Assembly (NCBI GenBank): GCA_949825025.1
Contig: OX463780.1
Coordinates: 20,788,356-20,852,355 of the forward strand
Reading direction: 5' to 3'
DNA length: 64,000 bases
Source of the DNA: Siphlonurus alternatus
Taxonomy: Eukaryota > Arthropoda > Insecta > Ephemeroptera > Siphlonuridae
A program made the position numbers and the translations under genes. Below, in pieces: positions 1 to 12,015 of this stretch. Position 1 is the first letter of the stretch; every line of letters begins with the position of its first letter. The notes beneath the pieces are model-generated. The model was given only the letters and a program-made list of their open reading frames with translations. It searched no databases and was not told the DNA's origin.

Positions 1-335
1 ATATATATATTAATATATTATACATAATTAAAAATGGATACAGATTAACGAAACTCTTGTTTAAAATAAATATAAATTATATATTTGGTCAAATAAATGT
101 TATAATTTTAATTAAAATAAAGATATAAATTTTATATCAGGGAATAGATCATCCTTGGTTATATTCCCTGATTATATAGTTTAATTCTAAACCTCTCTCA
201 TAACAAATTTTAAAAATAGAATCAAGTAGAACAATTAATTTTAAATAAATTAAAACAATAAAATAAGTTTTTAATAGTATACAGTTCAACAATTATTTTA
301 AGATTATCACCAGAATTAACCAAAAGTGTGAGTTT
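1..335. other. AT-rich non-coding DNA with a short hairpin
   Basis: No gene is seen. The only structure is a perfect 11-bp inverted repeat (ATCAGGGAATA at 136-146, TATTCCCTGAT at 162-172) with a 15-base loop. A decayed version of the same hairpin occurs at about 13,045-13,081. Confidence 0.75.
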
Positions 336-339
336 TCTG

Positions 340-500
340 GGCTTTCTAGATCAGTTTTGAACCTGAAACTTTACAGATTTAAGTTAAGGATTTCAATTTA
401 TTTGCAAAGTTTTAGAGTTTTCATGTTCATGTAGTTTAGCCAAAATCCTTCCACTTCCGGTTACTTTTGGAGGTAAACTTGTTGAACCTGAGTCCATCAT
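340..500 (+). repeat. Dispersed repeat family C, copy 1
   Basis: The segments around 350-372 (TTTTGAACCTGAAACT) and 411-460 (TAGAGTTTTCATGTTCAT, then CCTTCCACTTCCGG) recur in the same order on the opposite strand at about 18,115-18,220. The copies are diverged and gapped, so this is an old interspersed repeat of unknown class. No coding potential is visible. Confidence 0.5.
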
Positions 501-1440
501 AATAAAAAAAAAATACAATTACACCTTCCAGGTTGTAGCTCGAAAATAAGATCGTAATAAAATATTGCAACATTGTATTTATAATCTAGTTACATAGAGA
601 TTTGTATTCATTTATTAAATTTAGATGCTTTTGTCAATACAGTGATGCAACATTGCATGATGAGCTTGAGTCTCTAATTCCAGCATCCCAGTAGATGTTC
701 CATAACGTAAATTGTACAAAACAGAGTTCATTTTGTGGTGTTTTTGTGTTGTGACTTGCACTCACTGTCAGTGTATAGTGAGGTCTCGTGGGTATGCAAG
801 CAAGCATATCATAACCTTTCATATAAGGCAGTACTGCAAGCTAGAACAGCAACCTTCTAATAACTTCACATTTCCCTCTAGTACTTACAAAAACTTTATA
901 AATATTAAAACAAGCTCTTGTGAAGATGATGATGACTATGCATTGAGACTTTGCCGTCGCTTTTATAGCATATTACTTTTGTTATTATTAAAGATAATAT
1001 TCTCTATACTCTACTTTAATATGATATAATCAGTTGAAAAACTATACTTATAGTATAATAACAAGAACATAGTCTTATTTAAGCAACAAAATGAAAAGTA
1101 TTAAAACTTTTTTTTTTTATCTTAAGAGTTTTTTAAGCTCTTGAATACACGATGTAAAAATATCATACTTTACACAGGTAGAAACAAGTATTTTTTTATA
1201 AACATAGAGCAACTCCAAAAAGCTTTTTAAAACATTAAACCTTTTTTTGTTCTTATTGTATAATAATATAGTGACATTATCATTATAACTTGATGAATTA
1301 ATAATTAATATCATTTTTAACATTTTTTTTACCAATACAATATTACATGCCAGTAACTTTATCTAGATTTTTTCTATTAAATATTTAGTAGAGAGGGGCG
1401 TAAGGAACTTCTAAATTGCAAACTGCTTGAAACTTTTAGT
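501..1440. other. AT-rich non-coding DNA
   Basis: No supported gene. The longest frame (712-1029, +, 105 codons) has no recognisable domain, ends in a Leu/Ile run and lacks splice context, so it is treated as chance. Confidence 0.65.
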
Positions 1441-1560
1441 TATAGAAATGTTGCAATATTTCTATGAGTCAACGTATCTGTGAGTCACTGACCTGACCGA
1501 CTCTTATCTCTCTCGGACACAACAGGTCGCGCTGCTACCGATATGACATTCTTCCAAACA
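1441..1560. promoter_or_regulatory. GC-richer island with two AP-1-like sites
   Basis: Two TGAGTCA heptamers (1465-1471 and 1481-1487) lie 16 bases apart start to start, in a segment richer in G+C than its surroundings. TGAGTCA is the classical AP-1 (Jun/Fos) site. Function is inferred from motif only. Confidence 0.25.
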
Positions 1561-1865
1561 TAACGTATTATAATATATTTAACATTTAGAAGCTCCTTAT
1601 GCTTTCATCGGTGCAGAGGTATACAGTTTATTACACATGATCTATACACACAACCACTGGTCACCATAGTGTTTGATTTTAAGTTCCCAGTTTTTCGTCG
1701 AACCGAATCACTAGCGTTGCCTTGTAGTACCTTCCAAACTACCCTAACATTTGCATAGTTTTCAGTTAGGATGGTTAGTAATTGATAGAAAATACCATTA
1801 TTCTCTTACTTCTCGGATGGACGAATTATTTAGCTATATATAGTGCCTTTATAATAAAATATATT

Positions 1866-1934
1866 AGTCCCTAAGATCAAACTCAGGACCATCTCATTGC
1901 AAATCGAATACTCTAACCATTGCGACAAGTGCCC
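1866..1934 (-). repeat. tRNA-like SINE head (minus strand)
   Basis: Read on the minus strand this segment resembles a degenerate tRNA. An A-box-like TTGTCGCAATGG is followed by TTAGAG, an anticodon-loop-like TTTGCAA and, about 42-44 bases after the A-box start, a B-box-like GAGTTTGATC. Mismatched stems and the degenerate B box argue against a functional tRNA gene. A tRNA-derived SINE whose body continues toward lower coordinates (roughly 1,600-1,865) is the simplest reading. The 3' end of the element was not located. Confidence 0.55.
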
Positions 1935-2528
1935 ATATATTTTGTTCTACAAATACCATTTGTAAGTTCCTTTATTATAGTTGAATGATTGTAGAGGAGA
2001 CATTGATTTTTTTTTTATATTATATAACTTGATCATACTCGTCAAAGTCGAAGCATTATATGGATCAATCAATTTAATCAGTAGAGTAGAAAAGGAAATA
2101 ATACGACCATAATCTTGTTCTTTTTTTTTCCCCCCACCCCTTCATCCCTTTGCTAGAAAGCACTATTCTATCACATGCTATAGGATATAGGGTATTACAT
2201 CCTCCCCTCTTTCTCCTTGTGTCCCATGATAGAAAGCCATGGTGGATAGTCAATTCGCCCAGTGGCAGCACGTAATTTCAGCAGGCAATGGAACAGAAAA
2301 CTAGTAGAGCAGCAGCCTCCTTCTCCCCCCCCCAAACTAGGAGTGAGTGGCGTTCTCTTGTGGCTGGGTCTTGTGACGTGATCGTACTGTACCGCAATCA
2401 CAACGTCTCCGATCTCCATCCCTGGAGGTGGCTACTGCTATAGATCGAACCTTTGTTATAGCTCACATCAGGCGTGACTAAACTTCAATCAAGCTCTTGT
2501 CAAACTGCCAAATACACACATATATATG

Positions 2529-2531
<3 letters not shown>
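1935..2531. other. Non-coding DNA, GC-richer between about 2,110 and 2,460
   Basis: A moderately GC-rich segment includes pyrimidine runs (T then C near 2,122-2,140; C9 near 2,325). Minus-strand frames here overlap one another in different registers and show no domain, so no gene is called. Confidence 0.6.

Positions 2532-2606
<75 letters not shown>
2532..2606. repeat. (TA)n microsatellite
   Basis: An uninterrupted TA dinucleotide array of about 75 bases, preceded by an imperfect TATATGTATG lead-in. Open frames through it are low complexity. Confidence 0.97.
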
Positions 2607-2608
<2 letters not shown>

Positions 2609-2749
2609 AAAATAGAAAGAGTATTAATGTTATTTTTATTTGATTTTGATGTATAAAAATAAATGTTACGTTATTGGTTTTAAATACAATATAAATTGTT
2701 TTGATAACATATTATCTATAGGTATATACGAAGATCATGTGAGATGTCT

Positions 2750-2950
2750 GTACAAAATAAGGATTTTTTTTAAATCGTGGAAGGCGATTTTATCTCATTA
2801 AGATGGCTGCCATTCAATATTGAAGCAAGTGCATCTTTCCAGCCCCACCAAGCCCTGCTTGCCATAAGACCAGAAAATTGTAGTATGCATTCCCATGCAT
2901 CCTGTATGATGGTGGAAGTGTTCCATGTGATCTAGCATACATGCACTTAC
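2750..2950. promoter_or_regulatory. GC-richer island with Pho/YY1-like site
   Basis: Contains AAGATGGCTGC (about 2801-2811), matching the YY1/Pho consensus, next to a perfect 12-bp palindrome TTCAATATTGAA and a TEAD-like CATTCC. It stands out in base composition from its flanks. No reading frame or splice signals. Regulatory role is inferred. Confidence 0.25.
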
Positions 2951-3594
2951 AATTAAAATTAAAAATTATTCCTCATACAATTTCAATAAAACATAATAAT
3001 TTAAAATTCCCAATTTACTACTCATAATCAGTTAATACGGGTTTGATTAATTTAATATATACATGAAAAACTTTTGCCTGAAGAATATAAAAAATACACG
3101 TGGAAAATATATGTAAAATGATTATAGTAAGCATTAGAACTCTTTAATAAACGTTGTCAGTTGTTGTCACATTTGTGTCAGAGTTGTTATTTATCATCTT
3201 GTAGCTTAAACAAACTCTCACAACATTTTACTTAAGGGGGTGAATAATCCATTCTAATTGTATTAAAAACTTTGTTTATATATTTTCAACTTAACTCGTA
3301 CTTTATTACTGTCATCATTCATTTACAATATTTTCTTGTTCTTGTTTTTTTTCCCCCCTTCTCTTTCTACTCGCAGCTTACTTAAGCTTGATTAGAGAGA
3401 GGATTTTAATCAATATCGTTGATGGGAGTAAGGCCAAAAGTTTGTCTCTCCATCACTGAACTAGCGAAGAGAGCTTATCAGTAAATCTCACTGATTTGAG
3501 TGCTTATTGCTAGTACAATTTTAATACCAGCGATGAAGCCTTTTCATTCACTCTAATTTCATGACATATTAATCAAAGTTTAAAATTTTGTTTA

Positions 3595-3599
<5 letters not shown>
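2951..3599. other. AT-rich non-coding DNA
   Basis: No gene, RNA or repeat recognised apart from short homopolymers. Confidence 0.7.

Positions 3600-3630
<31 letters not shown>
3600..3630. repeat. Poly(A) run, 31 bases
   Basis: Pure A tract followed by a short direct repeat (CGTAATAAAAA twice). It could be the tail of an old retroposed insert, but no upstream retroposon body is recognisable. Confidence 0.9.
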
Positions 3631-3631
<1 letters not shown>

Positions 3632-3909
3632 GTAATAAAAACGTAATAAAAAGAACAGGTGCAAATAGTGTTTCATATATATATATCCACAGAATAATTA
3701 ACACGAATTTTGAAAATATTGAAATATTGCATGTGATTATTTTTCCATTAAAATTTATTTAGTAATTAAGGATTAAGTGTTTTTTCACTAGAAAAATGTA
3801 CTAAATTTTACACAATAAGAAAAGGTTTAAAAAGGTTTTTTAAAGGGTTTTGTAATTTCATAATATGAATTTGCTTGCTGCTATATATCTTTACTTATGG
3901 AATTAATTG

Positions 3910-4070
<161 letters not shown>

Positions 4071-4369
4071 GATGAATAAAATTAAGTGAAACTATTTCTA
4101 TATTAAAATCATGTAGCGCCTGCAAGACTTTATTTTATGCATTTTGCAGAACACAAAAGCATGAAAAGTTGCATAACTTTTAGGCGTTTATAAATTTCCG
4201 AAAGGACATATTAATAACGGGTTATTTTATTAAAAGATTTTACATTGGAAGATAAAAACTACTATTTGAAATAATTTTTATATTACATGTTTTTGTATAA
4301 ATAAAAATAAGATTTGCATAATATAAAGTTATATAGAATTTAATATAAGATATGTTGGAATAAGCTACG
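4071..4369. other. AT-rich non-coding DNA
   Basis: Nothing recognised. Confidence 0.7.
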
Positions 4370-4800
4370 TGTCTGGAATCTCTTTTCTTGTGCATGTCTT
4401 GCTAGAATATGTTCCATGTCACTTCATATAATGCTCGGTCATTGTAAAAGTGACGACGGTGGAATAGCCATCCTGTCTATCTGACAGAGAGTTTGTAATG
4501 GGACTAAGACACACACCATAGACGCATTATTTTTGTCAGGCTCGTGTTATTAGTTAACGGAGATCTAGACAGAGAAACAATACCAGAATTGTATGAAATA
4601 ATAACACAAAACGACACTGGGAATGAAAGACAGAAAGAAGCCAAAAGAATGTGATAAGATGGCGTCTGACAGAATATAATATGTCTGCATGACAGGCCGG
4701 CAAGACTGGCTACATCGGCAGAATTCACAAAAGAGAGAGGAGAAGAAGGGTCGGTCAGGCGGCAGATATGTCAGCTACAGCACAGATGATTGACATACAA
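4370..4800. promoter_or_regulatory. GC-richer island with TALE-type and Pho-like motifs
   Basis: About 430 bases richer in G+C than its flanks. It contains several TGACAG/CTGACAG elements (Meis/Hth half-sites), AAGATGGCGTC (about 4658, Pho/YY1-like), TGATTGACA (about 4787, Exd/Pbx-like), AGTTAAC and short GA runs. It has no long domain-bearing frame and no paired splice sites. This fits a distal regulatory element better than an exon; inference only. Confidence 0.3.
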
Positions 4801-5589
4801 TCGTATCATAATGTAAAGAAAAGGAAAATCAATTTTCTAAATGTATTTCACTGTAAACTTTTTGTTTTCAAAAAATATATATATGTAATACATTACAACA
4901 TCTACAACAAAATATTAATATACATTTGTATCAGTCAAAAACAAAGCAATGATTGATATTTTTTAAATATGTTTTTTTCTCTCTTCTTCAATTTTATTTG
5001 TTTTAAAAATTGTTTTATATTTTTATAATATTCTTTTGTTTATTTTAGTTATTGTATTGCAAAAAGTGCTATAAAAATTATTTTATGTATATTAAATTTT
5101 ATGTACATTGTTTCCGACTAAGGCAACAAAACATTGCATTAATATCATATATGTATATATATTATATGTATGTTACATTTGGAATGTTGCCCTTGTTATT
5201 TAGTAGGTTTTATATGTATTTTAAATGGATTTTTAATATAATTATAGTTATCAAAAATTTAATTAAATAAATTCCAGTAAATGATTGAAAAAAAATATAT
5301 GTACAGCGGCAGTCACCCCTATATTTGCATGACATAAAGATGACATTCTCGGCATTGTCAACTGATTCGTATCATAGACTATAATTTAAACATAGTATGG
5401 ATAAAAAAAATGATCTAAAAAAATCAACACTTCAGTTTTCTGTATACAATAAATCTATAAAAAATATTTACTATAAACAACAAGCACATATTTGAAATAC
5501 AAAAAAATTGCTATATTATATATCATAAGTTATTAGTATGTATAGTAAAGTTTTTTTTATTTTTATATTTATAAAGGTTAATTTGTATT
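4801..5589. other. AT-rich non-coding DNA
   Basis: Short frames here are AT-driven (Tyr/Ile/Lys/Asn-rich) with no domain or splice context. Confidence 0.7.
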
Positions 5590-5900
5590 CAGAATGTGAT
5601 AGTATACAGCTGCCAAAATGTATTGGCTGCTGCAGTAAAGAGAAATGAGAGAGGGGTGATATGAAGTAGACAGTGTGGTGCTAAAGCAATCTCACTGCTG
5701 TGAGCTAGCGAATAAATCAGAGTAGCAGCATGTTTATACTTGCAGAAGGCGGTGGGTCACTTTACAGTAGTATTCAGACCACGTCCTTACCTTCCCTTGT
5801 CTTTTCCTCACGGCTCAACAATCACTCCCGTCTCTGATCCAACCAACCCACACCATTTAATTCAATATACGTTAACAAATAGACCCTCCCCTTATTTTTG
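5590..5900. other. GC-richer island, function unknown
   Basis: Mixed-composition segment with CAGCTG- and GCTGC-type motifs, then a pyrimidine-rich stretch. The 60-codon forward frame at 5740-5922 shows no recognised domain. Possibly regulatory. Confidence 0.3.
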
Positions 5901-6517
5901 TTACTTTAACGCTATTGTGTAGTCAACTCTATAAATTTGTTTTCTAGATTACATTATAATTTGATATTATACTGTATGCAGATAATTTGTTAATGTATTT
6001 TATACTTAAATCGTTATGTTTTTGTTATAATTTAACATAAAATAACATTGAGTAAATATGTTTTTTTTTATTATTATTCAAACTTAACATCTTAGTCCGG
6101 GTTACAGTTTTATTGTAATTTTAATTACAATATATTTTATTTATTTATTAATAAATATTACGTGTACACCCACCACACAACCAATAACAACATTATATAC
6201 TAATATAATACTTTTTATTAACATTATTATGTTTATTTTTTATGCAGGTTTTTAATTACTTTCAGTAGGTTCAACTTTTCCTGCGTTGAACTTGGTATGT
6301 GGAAAAGACATCCAGGGGCAGTATGTGATACCACATTTACCCACTCACATCTTTCGACAACCTCTAAAAATGACAAAATAATTCCCAGGATATTTTCCTG
6401 ACTACGACACTGGATCAATTTCTCCCATAATTTTAAATCTCTGATGTTGTGTTTGTCGGCTGTACATATATGGGAAAGGGAAAGGTAGAGAGAGAATCAT
6501 TATTAATCATGAAATGC
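5901..6517. other. AT-rich non-coding DNA
   Basis: Nothing recognised apart from short AT-rich simple sequence. Confidence 0.7.
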
Positions 6518-6554
6518 AAAAAAAAAAAAAAAAAAAAAAAAAATCCTAGAGCCA

Positions 6555-6630
<76 letters not shown>

Positions 6631-6631
6631 T
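6518..6631. repeat. Poly(A) run and (CT)n array
   Basis: A 26-base A run (6518-6543) is followed after about 17 bases by a perfect (CT)n array (6561-6622) ending in a short T run. Frames through it are Ser/Leu or Arg/Glu repeats and are not genes. Confidence 0.97.
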
Positions 6632-7439
6632 AATCTGATCACTACTATAGGCTGAAGTATACATAAGTTTAATTAGTTTCTGAACGTAGCAATAGTGAGA
6701 GTTTGCATGGAGATAAAAATAACGAATAATATAAAAGTCTGTCAGATATTCCATATCAGAAGAAGGGGAAGTAAAAAGTATAAAAAAGTATAGAACAAAA
6801 TTTACTTTGATCATCAAACCCTCTACCAATTAAATTGTATGTTTATATATTATATTTTTTACCAAAAACATATATTTTTAATCTTCTGTGGTAATATAAA
6901 TTATATAAAATTACTTAATTATTATATAATGTATTTATTTTAAGCCTTTATAGTATTATAATGCTCATTTGGAGCTAGACTAATTGTAAGTGAATAAGTA
7001 GGGATTGTTTTTGTTTTCTTTTTTTTTTATATTTTTTTACTGAAAATAAGTGCTGTTAGCTTGAATGATTATTACTTAAAATTACTAAAATGAAATAATA
7101 ACATCAATATTTTTAAAGATGAAGTCACCATTGCAGAGAAAATATTGATGGTATGCATTGTTGTTGAGTATATAGATGTAAAATACTCTATCAGAAAACG
7201 TAATGAAATAATAGTTGATGATCTTATATTGAGAATATTTTAATTAAATTTTTACTTCTTTATCCCGGTAAGTAATAAAAGTTTTAATTTAAGAAGAAAA
7301 TAATGTTGCTTCAAATCCAGTGTAAAAAAAAATATAAATGTAGAATTAAAAATGAAAAGTTGGCTTTTGCTATCTACATAATGACACACCAAGACTGTCA
7401 ACGTTAATATTTCTTGTGCATATTTAGCAAGTCTCTAGT
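6632..7439. other. AT-rich non-coding DNA
   Basis: No gene, RNA or repeat recognised. Confidence 0.7.
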
Positions 7440-7620
7440 CACAGTAGTGGTGTAATACTCGAGTGAGAAGGAGGAACATTATGAGAGATGGCGTCTTCAT
7501 TACCGCAGAAAGCCACTACTACCTTAATGTACATGCAGCAGCAGCAAGGCAGTACTACATAAGTCATGCTTAAACATTCAAGAGATAGGAGGAAATACGT
7601 TCACAAGATGAATGTGAGTC
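7440..7620. promoter_or_regulatory. GC-richer island with GATGGC motif
   Basis: Contains GAGATGGCGTCTTC (about 7491-7504), sharing AGATGGCGTC with the 4.66-kb island, a (CAG)4-type run and paired CACTACTACC-like sequence. Putative regulatory element by composition and shared motif only. Confidence 0.22.
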
Positions 7621-8739
7621 ATTTCATTTACGGATATGTGTATGTCATCGTATCATACTTTTGTACTCTCATATATATTAAATTAAGGACGATGAAAATT
7701 TACGTTTTTTTTACATTATAGTTTCAAGTACATACATCTTCATTAACATTTAATATTTGTTGTTGTTATTTTATCATTAATTTGTTTTTAGTTCTTATTT
7801 CTTTGTTTTAGAATAATTTTAGATATAAAAAAATGGTAATACGTGATGTAAAAGTAGTGCATATGGACAAGAAATATTTTTATATATTCAGTTTATATCA
7901 AATTATGAATTTTCTAAAATAACAAAAATAGTAATGAATTAATATATAATGTTTATATATGACGTGTCTGTATACAACTAGTTGTTCGAAAAAATAAAAT
8001 AAAATTTTATTTAATACATTGATAACGGAAATGAAAACAGCACGACATATTTATTTATATATCTAAATACACCTTGATATGCTTGAAATGTTATCTAACC
8101 TAACTCTATATCTCTAGAGTTCCATTATTAAAAATATACAGATTCATGATCTTGGATTAAATAAAAATTTACTCTGAATATTTGTTCAAGTTCAGCTCCG
8201 TGGGCTGAGTTTCAACGTCTAGCAAAAACGGTTGTTTTTTTTATTAATGTGTACATCAAATCATAATAGCGTAAGTTTTATATACTAATATACTGGGCAC
8301 GTATATAATAACGCCATATATATTGACATGTTCAAACATGTTCTTATATATACCTACAGGCAATACTCAAGGGAGACTGTGATCAAGAGACAAATTAAAT
8401 TATGATATTTGCCAAAGTGTGGCAGTCATCTCTCATCAAATTTCATGATGATTGGTTCTTCTAATTAAATTTAATTATAGTCTTCCCACATCATTCCCTA
8501 CCAAATAACACAAAACAACAAGCCAAAGTAATACCTGAAATATAATATTATTTGTTTATATTTGTATATGTGTTTATAATCAAGCAATATCATTATAATA
8601 AAATAATTGTATAATGTTTGTGTTTGTGTTAAAAATAAATTAAAATTAAATCAATTATAGCAAATTGTACATATCGATTACTTCTTCGTTAAGATGTAAT
8701 ATCTATAATAATAATTTTCTGTGAACTACGATGATATAT
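7621..8739. other. AT-rich non-coding DNA
   Basis: No supported gene. A mixed-composition patch near 8,190-8,235 carries no recognised motif. Confidence 0.65.
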
Positions 8740-9010
8740 GAGTATAAGCAGCAGCTTGTATACTCCTCCCAAATCAGCCAATTAGTGGAGTCAGCGGACT
8801 GAGAGGTACGTAAGGGCCACGTCAAGCTCGCAGTGTTCGCCGCAGACTCACGAGAGAGGGACGGGGGAGAGAACTGCATTGTTGGCGTAACAATGTGCTC
8901 CCTGTGCGGTGCTCATCCCTCACCAAGCAGCAGCAGCACTCTCTGGCAAGATTTCAAACTGAAAACCAATTTCCCAACAGGCACACATCTGCATAAAATA
9001 GAGTCAAGTG
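8740..9010. promoter_or_regulatory. GC-rich island with inverted SOX-like pair
   Basis: Includes ATTGTTGGCGTAACAAT (8878-8894), two convergent ACAAT/ATTGT SOX-type half-sites, plus short GA runs and (CAG)n. The 61-codon frame at 8833-9018 has no recognised domain and no splice sites, so a non-coding role is favoured. Confidence 0.28.
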
Positions 9011-10314
9011 ATAAATAAATTTATAGAACTGCAATAGTAAGCAAATTTTATCGCTCTTTAAATTGTAATAATAACTATAAAGTTTCTATTTATTATGAAT
9101 GTAATAAATTTCAATTTATAAATATAATAAATAAAATAGGATTTAATATTTATTTATTTTAATCAGTTTTATCTAGATTTAATTTAAATATAAAACCAAA
9201 AGCTATTATATATAAATAACAGAAAATATCGATTTCATATTATAATTAAAAAAAAATTAATTGGAAGTTAGTGAAGCTGATATATGTTATATAAATTAAA
9301 GTAAATAACAAAGTATACATTTACCACATAAAACTAACGAACCATATGAGAATTCTAACTGACCTTTTCATAAAGAGTGTTCGCCCCATACAGTCTGTCT
9401 TATATGAAAAATGTCATATACGTGGTAGATTCTTTTCCAAGCTAAATTACACGAGAGTAAACTAATAATTTGTTGTTCAACAAAACAATTGGGGTTGTCA
9501 GACTTGGTAGAAATGAGATTTATACTTGCTACTGTAGCCAGTATAGAGCCATGTTTTCATTTTGTTTTTTTTGTTTCCAACTCATACCCCAAACATCTGT
9601 GCACCAGATTTTTTGTTCTTATATATATATATTTTTTTCATCCATTTGACCTTTTATTACTACACACAGAAACGTTCCTGAAAAAATTCTATATATATAT
9701 TTTTTTTTTATGTTTAGACTTTCTTTTAAAATTGAACAGCTGTTTCTAGAACTCTGTGGCTATTTTTTTATTACTTTAAACATGGTATTCTCATTACACC
9801 CTAGCAAAGGCAACCAAGTGTATTCCTGTACTTGGGTTGGGGTTTTGTGTAGACAGCCACGCAACAGACCAAAAAACTTAACAAAAAAAAAAGTATAATA
9901 ACATTGCGAGTAGCGTAATATGAAAAGAATTTCTTTGTTATAAAGATGGACAAGCATCACGTCTCTCTCTCTCTACCCACACGTTCTATTATCATCCTTG
10001 GGATTACTTTCTACCATAAAAATGAACTAGAGTATATTATATGAACAACTTGTTTGATATTTTTATATAATCTTATTACTACAAGATTACTATTTTTTTT
10101 AATAAAAAATTAATATCATGACTAAAGTAATAATAAAAATATAAACCAATATTTTCAATATAAAAAAATATTTAAATTGAGGAAAACCAATTTATATATT
10201 CCTATCATGGATAAAGATATAAAATTTTCTTATACTCAAATATATTTTTAATGCATTTTTGTAATATTAAATATGAACGTTCATATAGATTATTTTTTTA
10301 AGTTTTTTGTTTTC
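9011..10314. other. AT-rich non-coding DNA
   Basis: Several frames of 60-86 codons at 9489-9960 overlap on both strands and are Phe/Tyr/Lys-rich from poly-T and poly-A content. No domains are seen. A short (TC)n run lies near 9,962. Confidence 0.65.
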
Positions 10315-10645
10315 TGTGGAATGAAGTATCGACCTCAAAAAATTTTTATTGCAGAAATGGATAGAGCGTGCAAAGTTATGCTACCCTGATTTTTTTCAGA
10401 TTTTTTACAGACCGGGAAGTATTTTTAAAAAAATTATTGAAAGTTCTTTTTGTGACGTCACGCGGCGGCAAGTCCTATCTTTTTCTTAAAGAGCGGCGTC
10501 TCGTGACGTCACAAAAAGAACTTTCAATAATTTTTTAAAAATAGTTCCCGAGCTCTAAAAAATCTGAAAAAATCAGGGTAGCATAACTTTGCACGCTCTA
10601 TCCATTTCTGCAATAAAAAAAATGAGGTCGATACTCCATTCCACA
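10315..10645 (+). mobile_element. Family A foldback MITE, copy A1
   Basis: Two arms of about 140-150 bases are near-perfect reverse complements, starting TGTGGAATGAAGTATCGACCTC and ending with GAGGTCGATACTCCATTCCACA. From the outside in, each arm reads ATTGCAGAAATGGATAGAG, GCAAAGTTATGCTACCCTGA, then a T/A-rich section. The arms end in GTGACGTCAC palindromes (10452-10461 and 10503-10512) around a 40-base asymmetric core (CGGCGGCAAGTCC...GAGCGGCGTCTC). No coding capacity. Long arms, small core and dispersed copies make it a non-autonomous foldback element. The superfamily is unknown because no clear target duplication is visible here. Confidence 0.85.
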
Positions 10646-11200
10646 TTGCGCATTACCACTTGAACTTAGATCTATGAATGGAACTTTATTTCACAAAAAA
10701 TGAAAGGCACATATTCTTAGCTTGTAAATAAGACAAATATAAAATTATTTGCTTAAATATTATTACATTTTATTTATTTGTTTATTTCCTTATTATTGTG
10801 TTTACAGGGTTTCGCTACACAACCTTCGGGATGTGAATTGTTCTTATTGAACTGTTTGTGAATTTCCTGCCTCTGACTTGTTATTTATGAACTCATGAGG
10901 GAAATATAATAAAATAAATAAAAATAAATATTTCCAAGAACAAGAGGTAGCTTTGTTTTTTGTTTCATATATACTCATAAAATATAATATTATTTTTTCT
11001 TAGACAAAAGTTTATGAATTAATTATCTATAGCATAAAAAATTAAAACACTGGAAAGATAAGCTTACATGGAGTGATGCCGCGAGTTTTCGTACTTGTCT
11101 TGAAATCCAATTGTAGTGATGTTTTTCAGTAATATTGTTACTTCGCATCTTCAAATTCAGATCTTCAACAATGAAGAATGCAATAAAATATTACAGCCAT
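10646..11200. other. Non-coding DNA between two foldback copies
   Basis: No gene, RNA or repeat recognised. Confidence 0.65.
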
Positions 11201-11520
11201 TGGAAAATGTGCATAAAAAATTTTATTGCAGAAATGAATGAAATGAGAGGGTGCAAACTGATTTTTTTCAGGTTTTTTAGAACCCGGGATATATATTTTT
11301 TTTATAAATATTAAAAGTACAAAAAGAGGTGTAAATAAGTGTCACTTCTTAAATAGAGGGAGAGGACCTAAAAGTTGTGTGGGCTCAAATTCAAATCACA
11401 CACGGCAAAACTTTTTAGCAATACTTCCTTGCCTCTAAAAAATCCGAAAAAAAAATCAAGGTAATATAATTTGATACACTATTCATTTCTGCAATAAAAA
11501 AAAATCATGCAGGTTTTCCA
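11201..11520 (-). mobile_element. Family A foldback MITE, diverged copy A2
   Basis: Arms carry the family signature (TTTATTGCAGAAATGAATG near the left end; CATTTCTGCAATAAA near the right end), with CTGATTTTTTTCAG and CCTCTAAAAAATCCGAAAA in matching positions. The termini are TGGAAAA...TGCAT rather than AATGGAGTATTGACCTC, defining a second subtype shared with A3 and A6. The CRE-like palindromes are lost. The core CTTAAATAGAGGGAGAGGACC aligns with the reverse orientation of the A1 core. Confidence 0.75.
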
Positions 11521-11759
11521 TATACATTATATATAAACATTGCATCTCAATTTAAAACAAACAAACATAAAAAAAATAATAAATATTAATTACATTAAGA
11601 AAATTATAACTGTGTGAATATTATCACACACACCTAATCCTCTCTTACAAAAGTTCACCATATTAGTTTATAATCTTACTTATATAATACTTGCATGGAT
11701 ACAATTCAAAACTTATACCATTAAGTTCTCTTGTGAAATAGGACTGCCTTTCTTCAACA
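11521..11759. other. AT-rich non-coding DNA
   Basis: Nothing recognised. Confidence 0.7.
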
Positions 11760-12015
11760 TGAGAGTGTCAAAGCTCAAAGGAGATTTCTATATATGTACA
11801 TATATAGACTGTCGGACACGATGTGGTGACAAAACCACGTGTGATGACTTCCGGTGAATGACGTTAGCAAAGAGAGGCTTTCTATTCACACCCTCTCTTG
11901 ATCATTATAATGACAAGCAAACTTCACATATATAGATATACCCTATCATTATCAAGCACTGTAGCGTGAGAGGAGATCTGATGAATAATGAGAAAATACG
12001 ACGAGAGAGTGTGAG
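11760..12015. promoter_or_regulatory. GC-richer island with E-box and TCF/NR-like motifs
   Basis: Contains GTGTCAAAGCTCAAAGG (TCF or nuclear-receptor half-site-like), ACCACGTGTGATGAC (E-box CACGTG), ACTTCCGG (ETS) and short GA/CT runs. There is no domain-bearing frame. Inferred regulatory only. Confidence 0.25.

Noticed and set aside
712..1029. 105-codon forward frame
   Set aside because: Cys-containing first half but no family resemblance. The C-terminal half is a poly-Leu/Ile AT artefact.
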